A stretch of 35,177 nt of DNA from positions 1 through 35,177 of the forward strand of contig NZ_JAENKV010000013.1 of NCBI RefSeq assembly GCF_016599045.1. Reading direction: 5' to 3'. Position numbers and translations under genes: made by a program. The notes beneath the pieces were generated by a model. It was not told where the DNA came from and did no database searches. It worked only from the letters and a program-made list of their open reading frames with translations. Within the stretch, counting starts at the first letter, position 1. The number at the start of each line of letters is the position of its first letter. Positions 7,573-15,434 of this stretch are shown in pieces. Origin of the DNA: Campylobacter sp. TTU_617. Lineage in GTDB: Bacteria; Campylobacterota; Campylobacteria; Campylobacterales; Campylobacteraceae.

Positions 7573-8774
7573 TATTTATCAAGTCCATAAACTTCATGCA
7601 AAGCTCTTACTGCAAGTTCTCCATATTTTTCTTGAACTATCATTGAAATTTTTATTTCACTTGTTGAAATCATTTCTATATTAATACCCTCATTTGCTAA
7701 GGCTTTAAAAGCCATAGAGGCTACACCTGAGTGAGATTTCATCCCAACTCCTACTATAGAAACTTTTACCACAGAACTATCTGTTTCTATGATAATATTG
7801 GAATTTAAAATTTCTCTCATAGCTTTTTTTGTCAATTCAAGTTCATTTTCTGGAACAGTAAAACCAAGATTTGTTGTTCCATCAATACCTACATTTTGTA
7901 TAATCATATCAACATTAATATTTTCTTTTGCTATGTTTGAAAAAATTTCAGCTGCAATACCTGGTTTATCTTCTATATTTCTTAAAATAATTCTAGCTTG
8001 ATTTTTATCCATAGCTATACCACTAACTAAAGCCTGTTCCATTCCATTTTCTTGTGTAATCATTGTTCCCTCATTATCATTAAAACTATTTCTTGTTACT
8101 AATTTAACATTTAATTTTTTAGCAAGCTCAACTGATCTGTTTTGTAAAACCTTAGCTCCTAAACTTGCAAGCTCTAACATCTCTTCATAAGAAATTCTAT
8201 CAAGCTTTTTAGCTTTAGGTTCAATTCTTGGATCAGTTGTATAAACTCCATCTACATCAGTATAAATTTCACATAAATCAGCATTTAAAGCTCCTGCAAG
8301 CGCGACGGCACTTAAATCGCTTCCACCACGCCCCAAAGTTGTGACATTTCCTTCTTCATCTACCCCTTGAAAACCAGCTACAACAACTATTTTTCCTTTG
8401 TTTAATTCATCCTCAATAGCACTAGAATCAATATATTTAATTTTAGCTTTAGTAAAAACACTATTGGTAATAATTCCGGCTTTTCTTCCAGAAAATGAAA
8501 CAGCCTTAAAACCTTTTTCATTTAATGCTATAGATAAAAGTGCGGAAGTTACTCTTTCACCGCTGCTTAAAAGCATATCCAAATCACAAGTTTTTGGTTC
8601 TTTGCTAAAAAAATTAGCATATTCAATAAGCTCATTTGTTACCCCGCTCATAGCAGATACCACAACAACAAGCTTATTACCCTCTTTAGCACTTTGTATT
8701 ACTCTATTTGCAACTGCTTCAATGCGCTCTAAACTTCCAACACTTGTTCCACCATATTTTTGAACTATCAGCAT
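7572..8774 (-). CDS. lysC: Aspartokinase LysC
   Basis: Aspartokinase phosphorylates aspartate, the first step to lysine/diaminopimelate, methionine and threonine. The 400-residue monofunctional enzyme begins with VQKYGGTSVGS (about residues 4-14), followed by MSGVTNELI, GERVTSALL, GRGGSDLSAVALA (about 148-160) and the CEIYTDVDGVYTTDPR nucleotide/substrate loop. Two C-terminal ACT repeats (about 262-400, including KPGIAAEIF and GVGMKSHSGVASMAF) indicate feedback control, usually by lysine and/or threonine. It follows nudH and precedes hobA with one-base TAATG overlaps. It appears complete. Confidence 0.95.
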   Translation of the reverse strand: MLIVQKYGGTSVGSLERIEAVANRVIQSAKEGNKLVVVVSAMSGVTNELIEYANFFSKEPKTCDLDMLLSSGERVTSALLSIALNEKGFKAVSFSGRKAGIITNSVFTKAKIKYIDSSAIEDELNKGKIVVVAGFQGVDEEGNVTTLGRGGSDLSAVALAGALNADLCEIYTDVDGVYTTDPRIEPKAKKLDRISYEEMLELASLGAKVLQNRSVELAKKLNVKLVTRNSFNDNEGTMITQENGMEQALVSGIAMDKNQARIILRNIEDKPGIAAEIFSNIAKENINVDMIIQNVGIDGTTNLGFTVPENELELTKKAMREILNSNIIIETDSSVVKVSIVGVGMKSHSGVASMAFKALANEGINIEMISTSEIKISMIVQEKYGELAVRALHEVYGLDK

Positions 8775-9253
8775 TAAATATAACCTTTCTCTTTAAAATA
8801 CTTAATTACAGCAATATAAATATCTTTTTTAAAATGATTAATCATTTTAAATATCTGTTTTAACTCCACAAATTCATATGCACTAAATTCAGGACATTTG
8901 GTATGTATATTAATTTTTTTATCATCTTTTAAACGTACTAAAAAATACTTTTGAGTTTGTCCTTTATAAGGATGCATTTTTTGTGCTATTTTATCTGGAA
9001 AATCATAACTTAGCCATTTAGGATATTCGGCGATAATCTCAATATCATCTGTTCCAATTTCCTCTTTAAGTTCTCTAAATAAAGCATTTCTAGCACTTTC
9101 TCCTTTATCAATTCCACCTTGTGGAAATTGCCAAATATTTTCCATATCATTTCTTTTTGCTATAAAAATTTTACATTTTAAAGGATAAGAACTTGAAAGT
9201 ATAATGGCTGCAACATTAGGTCTATAATTTTTTATTTTATTTTCTTCTTTCAT
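8774..9253 (-). CDS. nudH: Nudix hydrolase, RppH/NudH type
   Basis: This 159-residue protein has the full Nudix box GGIDKGE-x7-RELKEEIG (about residues 45-66) and the RppH-like opening YRPNVAAIILSS. RppH-family enzymes remove pyrophosphate from 5'-triphosphate RNA or cleave diadenosine polyphosphates. The WLSYDFP segment after the box is typical of the family. It is the first gene of the ten-gene minus-strand operon. No Shine-Dalgarno sequence is visible: a TAAAAT box (9265-9260) lies only six bases before the ATG, so the transcript may begin at or next to the start codon. The exact in vivo substrate cannot be read from the sequence. Confidence 0.92.
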   Translation of the reverse strand: MKEENKIKNYRPNVAAIILSSSYPLKCKIFIAKRNDMENIWQFPQGGIDKGESARNALFRELKEEIGTDDIEIIAEYPKWLSYDFPDKIAQKMHPYKGQTQKYFLVRLKDDKKINIHTKCPEFSAYEFVELKQIFKMINHFKKDIYIAVIKYFKEKGYI

Positions 9254-9326
9254 TAAATTATTTTAACTTATTTCAAATCAATTTTTTATTAAAATTTATA
9301 AAAAATTTTCAATTTACAGAGAAAAT
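9254..9326. promoter_or_regulatory. Divergent promoter region, nudH operon (-) and hemW (+)
   Basis: This 73-base gap is almost entirely A and T. On the minus strand TAAAAT at 9265-9260 is placed for a start at the nudH ATG. On the plus strand TATAAA at 9297-9302 would start near 9309 and give an 18-base leader with AGAGA before the hemW ATG. Both boxes deviate from the consensus by one base and are candidates only. Confidence 0.4.
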
Positions 9327-10391
9327 ATGTATCATTTATATATTCATATTCCTTTTTGCGAAAGCAAATGTTATTATTGTTCTTTTACCTCTTTGAAAAA
9401 AAAGAATTATGAGGATAGTTATTTTAATGCTTTAAAAAAAGATTTAAAATTTCAACTTGATTTTTTTAAAGTAAAAAAAAATTCAATTAAAACTCTTTTT
9501 ATTGGGGGTGGAACTCCAAGCATTATACAAACTAGATATTATGAAGAAATTTTTAAAATTTTAGAACCTTTTTTGTCTAAAAATTTAGAAAGCACTTGCG
9601 AAACAAATCCGAATTCAACTTCTTTAGAATGGCTTAAAGAAATGAAAAATTTTGGCCTAAATCGTATCTCTTTTGGTGCTCAAAGCTTTCATCCTAAGAA
9701 ATTAAAATTTCTTGGAAGAATTCATAGTCAAGATATGATTTTTAAAGTATTAGAAAATGCCAATAAAGCAAATTTTAAAAATATAAATTTAGATCTTATT
9801 TATGATACAAAAATGGATGATAAAAAAATGCTTGAATTTGAACTTTTAAATTTAAAAAAAATTAAACCTTTAATCACCCATTTAAGCGCTTACAATCTTA
9901 GCATAGAACCAAAAACTATTTTTGCTAAAAAAGAACATTTTAAAAAAAATGCACCCTATTTAATGAAATTTTTTATTAATAATCTTAAAGAACTTGGTTT
10001 TTTTCAATACGAAATTAGTAATTTTGCAAAAAACAAAACTTATATTTGCAAACACAATCTTGCTTATTGGCAAGGAAAAGCTTATATAGGTTGTGGTTTA
10101 AGTGCGATAGGTTTTTTAAAAAATCAAAGATTTTATACGGTAAAAAATTTAAAAGATTATATAGCAAATCCTACTTTTAGGAAAATAGAAAATCTAAGTT
10201 TAAAAGATTTAAATTTAGAACATTTGTTTCTAGGCTTTAGAAGTATAGTGGGCATAAAAGAAAGTCGCTTAAATACTTTGCAGAAAAAAAAAGCTGCCTT
10301 ACTCGTTAAAGAAAAAAAACTTCATTATAAAAAAGGAAGATTTTATAATCTAAATTTTTTACTTAGTGACGAACTTGCTTTATATTTTTAA
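9327..10391 (+). CDS. hemW: HemW-type radical SAM protein (heme chaperone)
   Basis: The 354-residue protein opens with HIPFCESKCYYCSF; Cys11, Cys15 and Cys18 form the CxxxCxxC radical-SAM cluster site. GGGTPS (about 60-65), ETNPNS, RISFGAQSF (113-121) and HxNLxLIYD follow as in the HemN/HemW family. The HNLAYW signature (243-248) marks HemW, which binds heme and delivers it to proteins, rather than true coproporphyrinogen dehydrogenase HemN. Older annotations of Campylobacter homologues call it oxygen-independent coproporphyrinogen oxidase. It is monocistronic here, divergent from nudH and convergent with the permease gene. Confidence 0.88.
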   Translation: MYHLYIHIPFCESKCYYCSFTSLKKKNYEDSYFNALKKDLKFQLDFFKVKKNSIKTLFIGGGTPSIIQTRYYEEIFKILEPFLSKNLESTCETNPNSTSLEWLKEMKNFGLNRISFGAQSFHPKKLKFLGRIHSQDMIFKVLENANKANFKNINLDLIYDTKMDDKKMLEFELLNLKKIKPLITHLSAYNLSIEPKTIFAKKEHFKKNAPYLMKFFINNLKELGFFQYEISNFAKNKTYICKHNLAYWQGKAYIGCGLSAIGFLKNQRFYTVKNLKDYIANPTFRKIENLSLKDLNLEHLFLGFRSIVGIKESRLNTLQKKKAALLVKEKKLHYKKGRFYNLNFLLSDELALYF

Positions 10392-10425
10392 TCTCATTTT
10401 TTATATAAAAATTTCTTTTAATGTC

Positions 10426-10453
10426 TAAAAATAAAAAAATATATTTATTTTTA
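10426..10453. terminator. AT-only hairpin between convergent hemW and permease genes
   Basis: Arms TAAAAATAAA (10426-10435) and TTTATTTTTA (10444-10453) pair perfectly around an eight-base loop, between two convergent genes. It may work as a weak bidirectional terminator. With no G-C pairs the stem is not strong. Confidence 0.4.
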
Positions 10454-10460
10454 AAAACGC

Positions 10461-11420
10461 TTATATAAAAAATATTAAAATGCCAAAAATAATTGCAATT
10501 AATACAATAATACTTGCAAACAATATTAAAAAACTCAATTTAAATATTCTTTTTAATAATATTAACTCAGGTAAAGAACATCCAGCTCCAGCTATTAGAA
10601 AACTCATCATTATCCCTAAAGGGATGCCACTTTGAATCAATGTTAAAGCCACAGGAATCATTGCTGTGCAATTCATATAAAGCAAAACTCCTATAAAAGC
10701 CGCTATAAACACCGCCAAAATTCCATAATCTTTTAAATAAATTTCAAAAAAATCTTTTGGAAAAAAACTATGTATTATCGCACCAATTGCCATACCTATA
10801 ATAATATAAATAAATATTTTTTTATAATCTTTAAAACTTTTTAAAAATAATTCTTTTAAAAGATTTTCTTTTTTAATTTTAAAACGAATAATTTTATTAG
10901 ATTGAAAATTTGCTTTAAAAATAAAATTTAGTTTTTGATTATTACAATAAGAATTGCTTGTATCGTCATTTAGGTCATTTAAAAAACACTCGTTAAAAAA
11001 TTTTTGTGTATTTATTTTTGAAATAAAAAAAGATACAATTAAAATAGCAAAAATTAAAAAACTCACATAAAATAAAGTAACTTTTATACCAAAACTTACT
11101 ATAAACATTGCAACAACAATCGGATTAATTAAAGGTGAAGTGATAAGATAGGAAATACAAACCCCAAGTGGAACTTTTGCCCTTAAAAAAGCATTTAAAA
11201 GCGGAATTGATGAGCAAGAGCAAAATGGTGTTAAAGATCCTAAAATTATAGCTTTAATATAGGCTTGAAAACCATCTTTTTTTAAATGATTTTTAAAAAG
11301 ATTGGTATATTTTTTATCTATATAAAAAACAATCATATTTATAAGCAGAAATAAAAAAGAAATTTCACAAAAAAGAAAAATAAATTCTTTTAAAGATATA
11401 AATAATTTATCAAAAAACAT
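10461..11420 (-). CDS. ArsP/YraQ-type membrane permease
   Basis: This 319-residue polytopic protein belongs to the permease family of ArsP and YraQ (COG0701, PF03773). Evidence is TPFCSCSSIPL (Cys67 and Cys69) and SYLITSPLINPIVV in the first half, and YMNCTAMIPVAL (Cys251) and GAGCSLPELILLK (Cys281) in the second; the two membrane bundles are separated by a polar loop (about 135-195). ArsP members export trivalent organoarsenicals, but substrates of most relatives are unknown, so I leave the symbol blank. AAGG lies seven bases before the ATG. In C. jejuni NCTC 11168, as I recall, hemN/hemW and tatB are adjacent, so this gene appears inserted. Base composition does not differ from the surroundings. 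Confidence 0.82.
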   Translation of the reverse strand: MFFDKLFISLKEFIFLFCEISFLFLLINMIVFYIDKKYTNLFKNHLKKDGFQAYIKAIILGSLTPFCSCSSIPLLNAFLRAKVPLGVCISYLITSPLINPIVVAMFIVSFGIKVTLFYVSFLIFAILIVSFFISKINTQKFFNECFLNDLNDDTSNSYCNNQKLNFIFKANFQSNKIIRFKIKKENLLKELFLKSFKDYKKIFIYIIIGMAIGAIIHSFFPKDFFEIYLKDYGILAVFIAAFIGVLLYMNCTAMIPVALTLIQSGIPLGIMMSFLIAGAGCSLPELILLKRIFKLSFLILFASIIVLIAIIFGILIFFI

Positions 11421-11457
11421 TACTTAACCTTATGATACAAATAAAACAAAATTCATT

Positions 11458-11482
11458 TTAAATTTTATTGTTTAAAATTTAA
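11458..11482. promoter_or_regulatory. 10-bp inverted repeat in the permease/tatB divergent region
   Basis: TTAAATTTTA (11458-11467) and its exact complement (11473-11482) flank a five-base loop, centrally in the 118-base gap between the permease start (11420) and tatB (11539). The position suits an operator for either gene. No regulator gene is adjacent, and AT-only palindromes are common in this DNA. Confidence 0.3.
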
Positions 11483-11505
11483 TTTAAAAGTAATAAAAAT
11501 TTATG

Positions 11506-11511
11506 TAGAAT
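11506..11511 (+). promoter_or_regulatory. Candidate -10 box for tatB-tatC-queA
   Basis: TAGAAT, preceded directly by TG, lies 27 bases before the tatB ATG; transcription would begin near 11518. An AAAGAGA stretch before the ATG can serve as ribosome binding site. No -35 is evident, as is usual for sigma-70 promoters in Campylobacter. Confidence 0.45.
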
Positions 11512-11538
11512 GCTAAAAATCAATCAAAGAGAATTACA

Positions 11539-11898
11539 ATGAGTTTTAGCGAAATTTTAGTTATTCTAGTTGTTGCTATCTTGGTATTAGGTCCTGATAA
11601 GCTTCCAGAAGCAATTGTGCAAGCGGCAAAAATTTTTAAAGCATTAAAGCGCAATATCGATGAAGCTAAAGCTAGTATAGAAAAAGAAATTAGAATTAAT
11701 GATCTTAAAGATGAGGCTAAAAAATATAAAGATGAATTCTCATCTACCAATGAAAATATAAGAAAAAAATTAAGTTTTGAGGAATTTGATGAGCTTAAAA
11801 AAGATATTATGAATAATAACAAAGTCGATTTAACTTTTGATTCCTCAAAAGAAAAAAATACAGAACAAGAAAATTTAAAATCAAATACGGAAAAATAA
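11539..11898 (+). CDS. tatB: Twin-arginine translocase subunit TatB
   Basis: TatB recognises twin-arginine substrates together with TatC. The 119-residue protein has one N-terminal membrane segment (about 4-20), a hinge with LGPDKLPEA (17-25), an amphipathic helix (about 26-50) and a long charged Lys/Glu-rich tail. The Pro-Asp-Lys-Leu-Pro motif and the following IFKALKRNIDEAK favour TatB over TatA, and tatC follows with no base between stop and start. TatA is not in this window. Confidence 0.92.
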   Translation: MSFSEILVILVVAILVLGPDKLPEAIVQAAKIFKALKRNIDEAKASIEKEIRINDLKDEAKKYKDEFSSTNENIRKKLSFEEFDELKKDIMNNNKVDLTFDSSKEKNTEQENLKSNTEK

Positions 11899-12636
11899 AT
11901 GTTTGAAGAATTAAAACCCCATTTAATAGAACTTAGAAAATGTTTATTTATTAGTATGTGTTCTATTATAGTAATGTTTTTTATATGTTTCTTTTTTAAT
12001 GAATATATTTTAGATATATTAAAAAGTCCAGTAGAAGCTGTTTTGCCAGAAGTTTCAAAACAAATTACCTTCGTTGAGCTTCAAGAGCCTTTATTTACAG
12101 CAATGAAAGTTTCTTTTTTTACTGCCTTTATTGCCTCTTTGCCTATCATTTTTTGGCAATTTTGGAAATTTGTAGCTCCTGGACTTTATGATAATGAAAA
12201 AAAACTTGTTATTCCTTTTGTAAGTTTTGCTAGTATTATGTTTATCTTAGGGGCTTTATTTTGTTATTTTATTGTAATTCCTTTAGCTTTTAAATTTTTA
12301 GTTGATTTTGGGGTAAAAACTCAAGATTTTAAACCTTTAATCAGTATTGGATTATATGTTGGATTCTTTACAAAACTTGTTATTGCTTTTGGTTTAGCTT
12401 TTGAAATGCCTGTTATTACGTTTTTCTTTGCAAAACTTGGATTAATTGATGATGCTTTTTTAAAAAAACATTTTAGAATTTCTGTGCTTATTATTTTTAT
12501 ATTTTCTGCCATGATGACTCCTCCTGATATGATTTCACAATTTTTAATGGCAATGCCACTTTGTGGACTTTATGGAATTTCAATTTTAATTGCTAAAAAA
12601 GTAAATCCATCAAAAGATAGTGAGGATGATGCATAA
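11899..12636 (+). CDS. tatC: Twin-arginine translocase subunit TatC
   Basis: TatC is the inner-membrane receptor for folded twin-arginine proteins. The 245-residue protein has the N-terminal HLIELRKCL motif (about 7-15; HLxELRxR in the family), the periplasmic LQEPLFTAMKVSFF region (about 56-69), FWQFWKFVAPGLY (about 90-102) with the conserved Phe-Pro/Ala-Gly surroundings, and six hydrophobic segments. FGLAFEMPVI (about 163-172) carries the conserved glutamate, and MMTPPDMISQ near 211-220 is also typical. It abuts tatB and overlaps queA by 8 bases (start chosen here), so the three genes are cotranscribed. Confidence 0.96.
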   Translation: MFEELKPHLIELRKCLFISMCSIIVMFFICFFFNEYILDILKSPVEAVLPEVSKQITFVELQEPLFTAMKVSFFTAFIASLPIIFWQFWKFVAPGLYDNEKKLVIPFVSFASIMFILGALFCYFIVIPLAFKFLVDFGVKTQDFKPLISIGLYVGFFTKLVIAFGLAFEMPVITFFFAKLGLIDDAFLKKHFRISVLIIFIFSAMMTPPDMISQFLMAMPLCGLYGISILIAKKVNPSKDSEDDA

Positions 12637-13648
12637 AGATTTAATTCTTTCAAATTATAATTATTATTTACCCAAAGAACTAATAGCTAATCATCCTGCA
12701 ATTCCAAAAGAAAGTGCTAAGCTTTTAGTATATGAAAGAAATAAAAATAAAATCACTCATAGTACTTTTGCCAAACTCCATCAGTTTTTACCTGATTGCG
12801 CTATTTTTTTTAATGATACTAAGGTTATTAAAGCAAGAATTTTTGGAGAGAAAAAAAGCGGAGGAAAAATAGAACTTTTTTTACACCAACCTTACAAAGA
12901 TAACGAATTTTTAGTACAAATTAAAGGACGTGTAAAAGAAGATGATATCTTAAATTTTCAAAATAACCTACAAGCTAAAATTATCAAACTTTTAGATAAT
13001 GGAATGCGTAGAGTTTTGTTTTATAAAGATGAAAAAATCATTGATATTTTAACACTTTATAATATTTTAGAAGATATAGGACACATTCCTCTGCCTCCTT
13101 ATATCAAAAGAGAAGACACAAAAAGCGATGAAATAGATTATCAAAGTATTTTTGCTAAAAATTTGGGTGCTATTGCAGCTCCAACTGCAAGCTTACATTT
13201 TAGTAAAAATATGCTAGACATTTTAAGTAAAAAACATAAAATTTATTATTTAACTCTTCATGTTGGTGCAGGAACTTTTAAAAATGTTGAATGCGAAAAT
13301 CTTAATGATCATAAAATGCATTCTGAATTTTTTAGCATAGATGAAAATGTAGCTTCTATAATAAAATCTCAAACTCCTATACTAGGAGTAGGCACAACAA
13401 CAACTAGAACGATAGAATATTTTGCAAGAACTCAAAAAATGAACGGAGAATGCGATCTTTTTTTACATCCTTTCAATAAGCCCATAAGACAAAATTACCT
13501 TTTAACGAATTTCCATTTACCAAAATCTACACTTATAATGCTTGTTTCGGCATTTATTGGTAGAGAAAAATGTTTAGAACTTTATAAACTTTGCATAGAG
13601 AAAAAATATCGCTTTTATTCTTACGGGGATGCAATGTTGATTATTTAA
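12629..13648 (+). CDS. queA: tRNA preQ1(34) S-adenosylmethionine ribosyltransferase-isomerase QueA
   Basis: QueA transfers and rearranges the ribose of SAM to make epoxyqueuosine at position 34 of tRNAs Tyr, His, Asp and Asn. The protein has FFNDTKVIKARIFGEKKSGGKIELFL (quoted loosely; FNDTKV near 66), GHIPLPPYIKR (about 150-160), YQSIFAKNLGAIAAPTASLHF (GAIAAPTASLHF near 180), TLHVGAGTF and ITNFHLPKSTL-like NFHLPKSTL. I choose ATG 12629 (MHKDLILSNYNYYLP), which matches the usual QueA N-terminus; GTG 12620 and ATG 12626 are also in frame, all inside tatC. Its 3' end overlaps the convergent mrdA by eight bases. Confidence 0.93.
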   Translation: MHKDLILSNYNYYLPKELIANHPAIPKESAKLLVYERNKNKITHSTFAKLHQFLPDCAIFFNDTKVIKARIFGEKKSGGKIELFLHQPYKDNEFLVQIKGRVKEDDILNFQNNLQAKIIKLLDNGMRRVLFYKDEKIIDILTLYNILEDIGHIPLPPYIKREDTKSDEIDYQSIFAKNLGAIAAPTASLHFSKNMLDILSKKHKIYYLTLHVGAGTFKNVECENLNDHKMHSEFFSIDENVASIIKSQTPILGVGTTTTRTIEYFARTQKMNGECDLFLHPFNKPIRQNYLLTNFHLPKSTLIMLVSAFIGREKCLELYKLCIEKKYRFYSYGDAMLII

Positions 13649-15434
13649 AGTATCCAAGCTCTATCATTTTTTCATAAATTTTTGCTGTAATAGCTCCTGA
13701 AGTAATACTTCTTCCACCATGCTCTACTAAAATGGTGACAATATATCTTGGTTTAGAATATGGGGCATAAGAAGTAAGCCAAGTATGCGATCTTGTATAA
13801 TATTTTAATTGTTCTTCATTGACTCTGTTTTTATCTGCCTGAGAAAAACCTATAACTTGTGCTGTTCCTGTTTTTGCCGCTATCTTAATAGGTATATTGC
13901 TTAAGTATCTATAAGCTGTTCCTCCTTGTTCATTAGCTACTGCATACATAGCTTGCTTAATTAAAGGTAAATTTTCCTTTTCTAAAGGGGTAAAAATATT
14001 ATGCTCTATTCTATTAAAAGTTTGATTATTTTCAGTTTTTCTTAAAAAATGAGGGATTATTTCTTTTTCACTTGCTAACTGAGCAGTATATCTGGCAATT
14101 TGCATAGGAGTTACTAAAAAATTTCCTTGACCTATACTTGTATTTAAAGTCTCACCTTGAAACCAAGGAAGATTAAATTTTTGCATTTTCCATTCACGAC
14201 TTGGAACAGTTCCAACAAATTCATTAGGTAAATCTACTCCAGTTTTTTCACCAAATCCAATGCGTCCTAAAGTTTTTGAAATTCTATCAATTCCTACTTG
14301 CAAACTTCCATTATAAAAGTACACATCACAACTTTGTTTAATAGCACTTTTTAAATCAACGTGACCATGACCGCTTCTATTCCAACATCTAAAATTCCTT
14401 CCTCCAAGTTCTACCTTACCGCTACAAAAAAAACTTGAGTTTGGAGTTATAAGCTTAGAATCTAAAAATGATAAAGCTACCCCCATTTTTACTACAGATC
14501 CAGGAGGATAAAGCCCATTAACTAATTTGTTTGTAAAAGGATGATCAAGACTATTTGAAAGTTCGCTCCATTCTTTGATAGAAATTCCCGTTACAAAAGG
14601 ATTAAGATTGTATTCTGGAAAACTTCCAGCAGCTAAAATTTCTCCATTTCTAGCATCCATAATAATAGCAGCACCAGCATTATCATTAAAAATCTCAGTT
14701 AAAAAACTTTGTAAGTTTATATCAATTGTTAGCTCGATATCTTGAGAAGCTGGAGGTTCATAAGATAATTGTTCTATTTCTTTATTTAAAGCATTTACTT
14801 TATAAACTCTAATCCCTTTTTGACCTTGTAAAATATCATTATAATACCGCTCAATACCACTTTTTCCAGTATAACCAGTAAGTTTCGTAATATCATTTTC
14901 ACTAACATCTTGTAAATTTGCCTTTCCTACATATCCTATAATATGAGATGCCAAGTGATCAAAAGGATAAATTCTTTTTACCGCTGGTTCTATTTTTATA
15001 TTTTCATTTAAATTAAGCTCAGAAAAAGAAGATAACATTTTATTGTAGGGAATAAAATCTACCACCTTAATAAAATCTTGATTATAAAAAGAATCATTGC
15101 GTTTATATGTTCTTTCTAATAAAGTAATATTAAGATCTGGAAATAGATTTACAATATTATTAAGTTCTTTTTCTAGAATAATTCTTTTTGCTTTTTTAAG
15201 ACTCAAATAAGGCTTTATAGAAATACTAAAACCTAAATCATTAATAGCAAGTAAAGTGCCATTTCTATCATAAATTTGCCCGCGAACAGGGGCTAGATAT
15301 TCTGTTTTAATTGCATTTTGTTTTGCCATTTCTTCATAATAAACATTTGATTTTATGCTTAAATAATAAACACGACTAAGCAAAAAAATAAAAAATAACA
15401 TTATAAAAGCTATAACAATTTTTAAACGTATCAA
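13641..15434 (-). CDS. mrdA: Penicillin-binding protein 2, elongasome transpeptidase
   Basis: This class B PBP cross-links peptidoglycan during cell elongation with RodA/MreC. The 597-residue protein has an N-terminal membrane anchor (about 4-24), the PBP dimerisation domain with RGQIYDRNGTLLA (about 51-63) and IIGYVGKA (165-172), and a transpeptidase domain with SVVK (Ser313 nucleophile, Lys316), SCD (368-370) and KTGTAQ (521-526). C. jejuni names the locus pbpC; the sequence type is MrdA/PBP2. The gene overlaps the preceding membrane-protein gene by four bases and ends eight bases inside the end of queA on the other strand, leaving no room for a terminator. Confidence 0.95.
   Translation of the reverse strand: MIRLKIVIAFIMLFFIFLLSRVYYLSIKSNVYYEEMAKQNAIKTEYLAPVRGQIYDRNGTLLAINDLGFSISIKPYLSLKKAKRIILEKELNNIVNLFPDLNITLLERTYKRNDSFYNQDFIKVVDFIPYNKMLSSFSELNLNENIKIEPAVKRIYPFDHLASHIIGYVGKANLQDVSENDITKLTGYTGKSGIERYYNDILQGQKGIRVYKVNALNKEIEQLSYEPPASQDIELTIDINLQSFLTEIFNDNAGAAIIMDARNGEILAAGSFPEYNLNPFVTGISIKEWSELSNSLDHPFTNKLVNGLYPPGSVVKMGVALSFLDSKLITPNSSFFCSGKVELGGRNFRCWNRSGHGHVDLKSAIKQSCDVYFYNGSLQVGIDRISKTLGRIGFGEKTGVDLPNEFVGTVPSREWKMQKFNLPWFQGETLNTSIGQGNFLVTPMQIARYTAQLASEKEIIPHFLRKTENNQTFNRIEHNIFTPLEKENLPLIKQAMYAVANEQGGTAYRYLSNIPIKIAAKTGTAQVIGFSQADKNRVNEEQLKYYTRSHTWLTSYAPYSKPRYIVTILVEHGGRSITSGAITAKIYEKMIELGYFK

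Noticed and set aside
8398-8763. Open frame of 121 codons on the plus strand opposite lysC
   Set aside because: It lies wholly within the conserved aspartokinase gene, has a composition expected from antisense codons, and lacks a ribosome binding site.
10461-11420. Assigning the symbol arsP to the permease
   Set aside because: Family membership is clear but the family includes many proteins of unknown substrate, and no ars regulator or other resistance gene is adjacent.
11520-11822. Open frame of 100 codons on the minus strand opposite tatB
   Set aside because: Ser/Leu/Ile-rich mirror of the Lys/Glu-rich TatB tail; tatB is clearly real in this place.
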